A stretch of DNA of 64,000 bases from Paracyclopina nana. Lineage: Eukaryota > Arthropoda > Copepoda > Cyclopoida > Cyclopettidae. Made by a program: the position numbers and the translations under genes. The DNA lies in NCBI GenBank assembly GCA_019096065.1, contig JAGUCH010000001.1, forward strand, positions 11,718,001 through 11,782,000, written 5' to 3'. Of this stretch, positions 55,301-64,000 are shown piece by piece. The notes under the pieces were generated by a model. The model was not told the origin of the DNA and made no database searches. It saw only the letters and a program-made list of their open reading frames with translations. Position 1 is the first letter of the stretch. Every line of letters begins with the position of its first letter.

Positions 55301-58300
55301 TGGTCTCTCTGCGTGGCTCGTGTGTTCCCTTAGAAGCGGAGCCAGGATCTAATTAGCCATTTACAATGATTTATGCTGTTCGTCGCATGCAAATGGGTAT
55401 AGTGTGCTCTTGATGAGGGAAAACGGGGCCATAACCGAGATGTATGGGGCTCGGAAGGGCCGTTAGAGCAGCCTCTGAGGCTCTTATGTGTCATCGTAGA
55501 TCGACCTTTATTAAGTTGACTCTCTTTTCTTCTTGGCTGGGATGCGGCATTTGAATTTATTGTTGGCTGCCCGTCACAGATCGAGATGTGAAAAGTAAGT
55601 TATGATGACACACGCATCTTACATACATAGAGTGCTACAGCAAGAATTATGGGCTCGCGCGAGAGTCTACGCAGACCACCAGAAACAAGCATGGATCAAC
55701 TTGGCAGAGACTACTATTTTCTAATGGTTTCAAGTCCGAAGCATTTTAGCTGAGAACAAGCCGTCGTATTCTGTAGCGGCAGCGGCAGATTTGACGTGAT
55801 TCATAGTGACAGTTTTATGTCTATGACAGATTGGCTGCGTTGCCATGTCTGAGATGACTAGGGCGCAAATAATGTAAAAAGCGCCCATTTGGAGGGATGT
55901 GCTATAAATAAAATGGTGGGACATGCCATTACATTTTTTCGTCCATAGCATGAGCCGATGACACAAGATTTATTTGCCCAACAGTTACACACATTTTTTC
56001 CTGTCATCCAACTGTCGATCGATAGGATCCGTCAAAAGCCTTCGAAGTCATTAGAGTGTAATAAGAAATATGGCCGAGCGCGAAGAAATCATGACTGCTG
56101 CTGCTGCTCCTAGTTTTCCACCATACACCCGAGCCAGGATTTATTACCATGTCCTGAAACGTTTCACGTACTAACTACACTTACAGCATTGGATTGCAAC
56201 CGGAGGACATAAATCTGGACATAGCAATAGAATTGGATCTCCTCGCCAAAGGAAACCAGCATCAAAACTTTCAATTTCCACCCTGCGAATGAGCTTTTTT
56301 ACTCCTAGCATCTAGCGCGCGGTGAACTAAAAACCGGGTATATGGTAAAAAATTACCACCATTGCTCATCGGCTTAGCATAACATATAAACACAATGACG
56401 CGCTTTTTAAACGGTTGCTATGTCCTTTTTGTATGACAACCTTGTTAGCTTGATCATTCTCACTCTCGCTGATGATGGAAGCCGAAGGAATGGCGAAAAT
56501 ATCGCTTGGAAGTTTTTGGTAGTTGACAATTTTTCAAAACTGAAATCTGCTTGTCCACGATGAAAATCTTCTAAGGAACTTTGTCCACTTGAGACAGTCG
56601 GAGCGAAAAGAATTTGGGAAAAGCACAGCCGATAGTGCTTGTCACTTTAGCTAGGATGATTTGAAACAAATAACCTTACCCCCTTCGTTTTTGGCCAACT
56701 AACGACTAATAAAAAACAGCCTTGACTGACACGAAAGTCTCATCCGTCTTGGAAAATGATGCCAGGTTGCTTGAAAAATATCAGACAAATTCCTTAAGCA
56801 TGGCACAGTAGGAGTTTAAGCACAGACAAATCGCTGTAATTGCAGAATGAAGGATTTACGAGGTTTCACTTGGCAGAACCATGTTCTTCAACACCACAGG
56901 ATTTGAATTATAGCTGGCAGATATACCGAGATTCACTATACTTCTTTTAAAAAGCCTTTTCGGGCTAAAATGCATGTAAAAGTACGCTATGAACAACATG
57001 GATTAACCGATAAGCTATATTCCTCCTACCCATTTGATTTATTTGGAAAATTGCTCATTTCAGACAAAAGGTAAATTCCTCTCTGACTCTGTCCACACAC
57101 ATTTGTTCACACAAGAAAAAATGCTATGCATCTGTCACTTTGAAGCTGCTTTTAAAGGAACTTGTAGCAGCAGTTGTAGTTGCGCTGGCCTTTTTGTCAT
57201 GCTACTAAATTGCAATTTTTTTTCTTACTGCTTTAGAAAGTCACTCAGCTCGGCCCAAACTCCTTTGCCAGCTCAAATTAACCGGCGAATTGCTTCTCAC
57301 GTAAATATATACAGATCTGGCAACACTTTCCTTGCTAAAGCGCTACCCCAAAAGAGAAGCCTAGCAAAGAACTGATTCCTTTTTGGGGCAGAGCCCCGCT
57401 AAATTCTACTTAGCGGATCTCTTTTTCTGCTATATCTGTGTGAAATTCATCTGAAAGTCTTCAGTTCCTGGTGAATGCACTCAATGACAGCAGACTACTC
57501 GACTTGCTGCTACGATCTGCGTCTTCTTCACGCCTGTCCGAAAAACTTTCAACACGTCCATCTTTTTCCACCTCTCATCCGTCGTCCCGAGAAGCTTTTC
57601 TGGTTGTCAGCTTTCTTTCTAGCAGTCAATCTGGCCATAAATTCGAGCACGAAATGCTGCTGCACTGTAAACGCGCGATGACTGACGTATGCGCGAGAGA
57701 AAGCATTGCATCGGGTCAAAAGGGGTCGCATTCCAAGGGGGAAGGACAACTTTATGGCTTTGCATACTCTTTGCCAGGGCATGGGAACACATTCCGGGAA
57801 ATTGATGGATACACCTTTTAGGCAGCTGTGCATTTACGACGGCTAAGATTGAGCGTTTTGATGCGTTTTGCCTCATTGAGATGTCATGCGAGCAGCCAAA
57901 GAAACTAATAATGTGCCGCGCACTCAAATCAAACAAAGAAAGGCTGTTTCTAGCAGTAACTGGTTTTAACCCAGTGTGCACGCTAAATGTATGCCATGAA
58001 GATTGACACGTGCGAAGAAGACTACTGTAGAATAGCTCCTGGTTTTTCTATTGCCGGCCATAAAATGAGCTAGTAGTGCGCTGACAGGTTGACAAAACGG
58101 ACAGATTGTCTTCTTTCAGCACATTTAGACTTTATGGCCAGTCATAAATAGAGAGAGGAAGACTTTGAGGCACAAAAGCACTTTTGGCTGCTTTCTTAGA
58201 GATCTAAATGTGGAAAGACAGGCCTAAACTCTCCGTCTCGCCTCTCAGGAAGCAAAGTTAAAAGAGTGCTGCTGCGCCGTTTGTTTACAAAGTGACTTGA

Positions 58301-60847
58301 AGCGCGCCCGCAAATCGCAATGTCGTGGCCCGCGCGTCAGCCACACTGACCGGTGCGTCCGCGGGCGTGCATGAAAACAAATCTTCATATCCAAGTGTCA
58401 GCAGCACTTTTCTCGCGTCCTCGCATAGAGAGAGGCTATCTTGAAACTGCTTCTGACAAAAATTATTGGATGGCTTGATGAGGAGCAAGACAAAGCGGCA
58501 TTTGGCAGCTGTTGGCAACAGTTCCATTCATGCTGCTAGTGATGTGGGATTTGGCATGAGCTAGAAGCGAAGTTATGGCCTCCATAGCCGTGAGCTTTGC
58601 TTGTCATCGTATATAAGACCCTCGAAGTATAGTCTGAAAGAAAGCTTGCACATTCATGTCAGTCACATGCTTTCCAATCTAGAAGTCTGCTGACAAATTG
58701 GACGGTTATGAGAGCTCATCACTTCTTCAAGAAGCAATTGAATGCTGCTAGGGGTAACAAGATTTGCCAGCCCATGCCAACTTCTTGACACCCAGGTCGA
58801 TCTTGTCTTGGGAAATGACATGAGCACGTCTTCAAACCCTCTGGCTAATTAAGATTGAGACTTTTATTGAGGATGCGATGACATTCTCACCTCCTCTCTC
58901 TCGCTTTCTGCGGTGTGAGGCGCCATGGCTAAAAAGGGACCAGCAATTCTAGGCTGGATTATTTTAAAAAGTTCCTTTAACAAGCCTAATTAGCTTTTTT
59001 GTGGGAGGAAAGGTGATACACCCATTCAAGTTGGAAAAAGAACCCTGAATCATACTGAAGAATCTACTTTTGTGAATCGCAAAAACACTCGCGTACGTGC
59101 GACCTTAAAATTGTTGACTTTTTGGACTAACCCGAAGAATTCAAACTGTTATTGTTATGACCTAAAGCTGACTGGCTTTAAAACTCAATATTGCTGCAAT
59201 TAGCACTCGCCTCTTAGTTCTACGGTGGCCCTGAGCTTTTTTAGTCCCCATTCCGGCTGAATACTATTTCAATGAGCATCCACGCGCCAAGTGCCAATGG
59301 ACACCTTTGCCTGGATAAAAGTAGATTGACATCACGATTTTCAAGATGGATGAGGCGAATCTTGAGGGAAGCAATCATTCCAATCACTCAATCATTGTAG
59401 TACACATCCTGGCCCAATAATAATGCCTAGCTTTTAGCGGCCTCCATCAAGGCGCGTGATGGATAGCCTCACTCTTCACGCCATTTCACTATATACGAGG
59501 CGGAACCAATGAAAAAAGAATATCAATGCAACCAAGATTTTCATGAGAATTCGCTGGCTGCTGCCCCTCAATTGTAGTGCTTTAATTAATAGCTTGCCCT
59601 TGTATGATGGATGGATTATCGATAATGAAGTTTCGGACATTAATTGTGAAGCTACCACTATTTATGATTTCACTTCTTTGCTTTGCTGGGAACTGTGGAG
59701 GTCCGTGGATTTTATTTCGATTGCGGTCTTGTCAAAGAGCGTCTTCTTCATTGGTTTCACTTTTGGCTACTCTTGAGCCTGAGTTGTCATATTTGATGAA
59801 AAATGTGGGGAGATCATCAGCGAGAGAGTGATTGGACACATTCCAAGCTTAGCAACCCCGGCCAAGGCACATCCATCTTCCATCGCCAGTTTATTGTCCC
59901 GATGTAGGAGGCCAGCTCAATCATCCGCCCCCGAATCGCGCGTTTAAAAGCTTTGCAGCGCGACCAGATAAACCATTAATGAGAAGTTACCAACTATTAC
60001 AATACATTAGAGCAGCTTCATAAGTCCAGCAAAAGAGCTAGTACTCCATGAAATAATGCTTCGCGTCCATTTCTTCGGCTCGCGGCCCTTGCTCCTATAA
60101 CGTGTAATGGCCTCAATATTGATCTGGTCACCCTGGTAGGTTTCAAGTTGATGATCATCACAGGACAATCCATCACTGCCAGCAGAAATGCCGCTGCCAT
60201 TGGACACAGCTCTGCTGATGAGCAGACCCGATTTTTGATAAACATCCCAAAAGGCGACCATCATTTTTCATACACAACCATTCGTCTAGGGATGACAACT
60301 GAACGAGGCATGGGAAAGAGAGATCAGTTTACCAAGAGTTTTCCTTTTTCAAATCACCTGATTGCTTCAAAGAATGAGAATTCCTTTATTTTGCAATGGG
60401 GAGAGTAAGGCATGTCCATTGGTCGTGAAAGCAGCAGCATATAATATTATTATTATAGAATTCCTTGCTTTACAGCCTGTCCCACTTTTCAAGGATTAAT
60501 TGAGCCTATGTGGCTAAGGTATTCTATAACCACCCAATGGACTAAAAGCTGGCCACTGTTCAGGGCTCAAATTCACCCAGCTCGACCTGGAGCCCGATAC
60601 AACATGTCAAGTAAATATTTGCTCCGATAAATGTGGAACAATCTGTTGTATATCTTGAACATTGAGCATTTTCTGAGTAATGATGGCGCTGGGACAGCAT
60701 TGATGAGACCCAAAATATCCATCTAGCAAGCATGCACACTTCTCTGGCTGTTCTCGTCATATATCAAAGGGAATTGTGAAGGCAAGAGGAGCAGAGAAAG
60801 CAAAGCTCCCATCAAGCAATGACGGTTGTGCATCATGGTGTCATAAA
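52312..60847. promoter_or_regulatory. Cluster of posterior-Hox-type GYCATAAA motifs
   Basis: GCCATAAA or its complement TTTATGGC occurs at 52312, 53495, 57634, 57751, 58057 and 58131; GTCATAAA occurs at 54836, 58141 and 60840. These match the Abd-B/Hox9-13 and Caudal class of homeodomain sites. Four of the sites lie within 520 bp (57634-58148), suggesting a possible enhancer. Confidence 0.3.
53826..54485 (-). CDS. Unassigned 219-codon ORF
   Basis: The longest frame in the gene-poor region. Its last third reads like folded protein ('TDIFYEQLNWLLNIKDIKNH'), but the N-terminal part is Cys/Gln-rich from CAG repeats, and no family is recognised. Probably chance; kept for completeness. Confidence 0.15.
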   Translation of the reverse strand: MLRSSFPWMSRLHLQTQKVVQNCCCCCGEIQTKACKYWPQRTIFLPLYCHFFTMSIFGQFQQQHHQFSFLEAPECEKAVQSLEVIFRAVFSLSSCMNYGERSVHLCYDMVAITLIMSVIILARISSLPNSSIIKSVAPGEAVHPLSHTQLFCMRLHQTFLTDIFYEQLNWLLNIKDIKNHFNVMDFKFPIEANVISDKKELHAFLDMVLAKLVHNNQGS

Positions 60848-63800
60848 TCAAGGTGTCAGAAGGGCTCGATAGAAAGCAAGACAAAACAACTTTTCCCAAT
60901 GCTAAACAACCAACAAATGATTGCTGCTTCATCTCCTACTTTTTCCCTACAAGACGAACGAGACTGACGCCATGATGGATGAGCTCGTAAACCAGACCAG
61001 CAATATATACAAAAAGAAGCTAGGTTTGCATCCTTCATAGCCTTTGGCCACTATGGGAAAATGCCCATGCCATGTCCTATACAGTCTGTTTCAAAGAATA
61101 TTGCACACTCACAAAACTAACTATATTAGGAACGAAATATTTGTTAAAAAGCTTACGCCATGCATCAATGCTTTATGCTATTTAAAATTATTAATCGAAC
61201 CTGATTAGGAACAGGCTACAGAAATGTTTCAATGCTCTTTGTATTAATTGGAATTTCAAGTCCCTAATAATTTCCTAATATTTTGCCTAAATAATTCTCT
61301 AGCAAGATGAGAGAGCCTCGGAGGTTTTTTTTTCAAAATAAAATTGTTAGCATCTTTTTATCAAGAGAAAATTGAAAACTTATGTAACAGCATAAAAAAT
61401 AAGAAGTCACTTTGGAGTGTGGAAAGTTTTGAAAATTGCTGTGGCCAGACTGTAGTACTATGAATACAAGATTTTCATGTACCGATCTAATAAAAAGTTC
61501 CTCCATCAATATTGCGCAGAAAAATCAATGATTTGGCTCAGTTTTACGTACGTCAAAGCATGTTTGGAGAACCGAAAGCTTTGTGCAGCTGTATGTTTTT
61601 TGGCCAAACTCGACTGATGGATGATGGACGTCCATGATAGAAAATGATGATGATAGTAGCTAAGTTGAGAATCTGGGTAAAAAATAACCCAAGAAGTGAA
61701 TTGCCAGCAATGCAAATGAGAGGAGGCTTTTTTAGAAGGCCTAATCAGCGCTGCAGCTGACTGACTTCTTCTTCTCGGCACACTGTGATGGATTCGTGAC
61801 AGAAATGGATTGTTAACCGCCACCAATAGATCAGTCCCGTACAGCCATCCATAACATGACCTTCTTCAGTTTGACGCAGTCCAACGGCGAGCCATTTAAT
61901 TGCTCCAAAATAATAACCGAGCACCAAAGGTCGGGCAGGCTGATTTTGCACTTTTCGTGCATGCATGGGCTCGCTGTTGTGATCACACAAACCCTCATTG
62001 GAACCTGTCACTTTCATGATATTAATTACATGGGCCATATTATTGCGTTTGAGTGACAAGCCAACTTCATTAATGGGGACACGGCGCGAGTTATAATAAC
62101 GTGACGTAGTAGTAGTATGCCCACGTGAAGGTGACAAATGATGATGGTTGTCAATTGAGCCAGGTGCATGAGTGTGGTGCACTACCCTTTTTCCTCCCTA
62201 CATTACATGACTCTAATTAAGCTCACTTTTGAAATCTTAATTTTGTGCTGCTGCTGGCAGCTTTTTGGGGGAGGCTAGCTTGGAGTTTTTCAAAAGTGAG
62301 TGCAAAATGTTTGCTCAAGTCTGCTAGCTACTACGTACTACTTGCCGCGCTTGTAAAATGCACTTTGATGACATGTGCTTAATAACAGGAAGCATAGCAG
62401 GAGCGAATTTGCTGCTCTCACCTTTTGTGTGTCCATGTTTTGTTGTCATTCATCATTTGTCACACGTACGTTTTAGAACTTTAGCAAATTACCCGTGTAG
62501 TTAATCATCATCATGGGACTTCATGATGACAAAAGCAGCAAGCAGTCAACAGAGTGAATCAATCAAAAAAAGGCGTCAGGCTCAAAAAAGACTGCTGGAA
62601 ACTCATCAAGTTAAAAGCGGAGCAACGGCTGCAGCGCAACAGCGGCGTGCCGGATCGTGACTTGCGCACAAGTCAGCCCTCCGCGCATGCGCAGTGGTTA
62701 GCGTTTTTGGATAATTCAAGTGGCATAACAGTTTTTTTCTCTCGCTCTCTTCTGGCGCGTTAATGGATTTTTAATTTTACTGGCCACGCTGGTGAAGAAA
62801 TATTAGTGCGGCCAGTTGGTGGATCTTAGTGACTTTGAAGAATGTGAACAAACAACCATCAAAGAGTGACAGGGTGCCTTTGATTGATGAGCTCTTTCTG
62901 ATTACAAAAGCTCAGAGCGTATAGTGTGCTATGCTACGACGTACCTGCACGGCGCAAATTGCAATAATATCTGGATTTTTGGGAGACTTTTTCATGGCGT
63001 CCATTAGTGCCATCATCATTCGTCACGTCAAGCCAATACAAAGCAGTCGGTCCAGATCTGACGCCAATGAACAATTCGTCAAATTCTTAATGCGTTTCCG
63101 GGGCTTCTTCTTCCACTTTTATTGTTCAAGAACCTCATCATGAAGATGACGAATTTCTTGGCAGCCGACACAAAGACATTACTCATATGGGATAGAAAAT
63201 GGGCGAAAATAACTTGACTTTTTCTCTTTCGTCAGCTTATGGTGTCGCGTCATCTCGCGTGCATAGGCATCATTGGGTGCAGTGACTGCAGGCGTGCCGC
63301 GCCAACAACAGCTGACTGTGACCGGCCTAACAGAGTTCAGCTTTTATCATTACATACAGTTACTTTTCAGGCTGCGTAAGGCTACGTCGTTCCATCTAAA
63401 CCATCTTCTTGGAGCATGATGCAAGAAAGAAGCATTTGTCATTTGTCTGGTCATCATTGTTTTGTGTAATAATGACTCTTTTGATTGGAATGTTTCCATC
63501 CATGTTCTGACTACCTGCAGATGCTGCGCTGTCGGATGTCATTTGTCACCTCTATTGCCGCTACAGAGGGTCTGTAAAAACCTGATGACAGGATCATCCA
63601 AGATGGTAGATGGCACACTGGGAAAACGACATCAAAACTGAGCGAACGTCTCAATTTAATCCAGCATTTGAGAGCTCACACCACGGTGAGCCCGCGCGCG
63701 CTGTTGGTCCGCGCAGTGCGTGTTAACGACATGTCATTACGCACACTGAGTGAAATATTTACCGAATCTGTCATGAGCGAGAGAGGTGGCTGGGAGCGCC

Positions 63801-64000
63801 ATGATGTGTGCACATCATGCTTAAAACGCTGTAATCATGGACCTTCTGTGCTTGAAACGAAGCACCTAGTGTGATGGCTCAATTCGTGGATCTCCCTTTG
63901 TTTCCCATGATGATGCAGTCAAATTGGCTCATGCTCAACATTTACTGAAGATACGTAATAAGCCTTTGGCGTGACAGCTGAAATAGTGTGTCATGTCACA

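Larger units (their letters stand above)
51624..64000. other. Gene-poor region, no supported gene
   Basis: 12.4 kb upstream of AARSD1. All frames are short, without recognisable domains or convincing exon chains. It could be intergenic regulatory DNA or a large intron of a gene that begins beyond the window. Simple CTG/CAG runs occur near 54410, 54815 and 56100. Confidence 0.55.

Noticed and set aside
57471-57821. 116-codon plus-strand ORF in the gene-poor region
   Set aside because: No domain, Ser-rich by composition, opposing frames of similar length; it overlaps the Hox-type motif cluster, which suggests non-coding DNA.

Overview
This is a nuclear genome window from an arthropod, most likely a crustacean or another small-genome pancrustacean. 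The evidence is GT-AG genes with many 55-70 nt introns, an arthropod-type BTB zinc-finger gene (a 'SLKWNDF' opening), a nervous wreck homologue, a BEL/Pao retrotransposon and intronic U6 snRNA copies. The species cannot be named from the sequence. Exon models below were built by eye from splice sites; all multi-exon models given for recognised genes close in frame.

Layout. 1.0-2.7 kb: TPX2 (+). 3.2-16.8 kb: an unusually large (13.6 kb) BEL/Pao LTR element with identical-looking 234 bp LTRs, a 4 bp target duplication (TGAG), a tRNA-Lys-type primer site, gag, pol and a third coding region. 7,820-18,073 (gag/pol junction to 1.26 kb of 3' host flank) is repeated in tandem at 18,074-28,337 with about 99.9% identity, so a second copy without 5' LTR and gag lies directly upstream of nervous wreck. 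28.5-32.2 kb: nervous wreck/FCHSD (+). 32.3-33.6 kb: an Ajuba-family LIM gene (-), tail to tail with nwk. 34.2-35.8 kb: a p53 gene (-) with DNA-binding and tetramerisation domains. 36-41.2 kb: a BTB zinc-finger factor (+) with a long 5' leader and a small membrane-protein ORF inside its last intron. 42.3-42.6 kb: OST4 and a second small membrane ORF. 42.8-47.7 kb: ACF1/BAZ1A (-). 47.8-48.2 kb: a possible two-exon 72-residue gene (+). 48.6-51.6 kb: AARSD1 alanyl-tRNA editing protein (-), whose third intron holds three U6 snRNA copies in a 656 bp tandem array. 51.6-64 kb: gene-poor, no supported gene, but with a cluster of posterior-Hox-type GYCATAAA motifs.

The most unusual signals are in the retroelement. 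(1) Its internal region holds 47 copies of the near-palindrome GCA(A/T)TGC, 44 of them with complementary flanking bases, in all codon frames and in non-coding parts, where fewer than two are expected by chance. (2) Its third ORF (intact only in the downstream copy) carries an RNase D/WRN-exonuclease-like segment and C-terminal zinc-knuckle-like cysteines instead of an envelope. (3) A PPT-like tract followed by a diverged LTR-like start lies inside the element, which suggests a chimeric origin of the third module. The host genes are unrelated in pathway: spindle assembly, synaptic membrane traffic, Hippo/junction signalling, DNA-damage response, N-glycosylation, chromatin remodelling and translation quality control.
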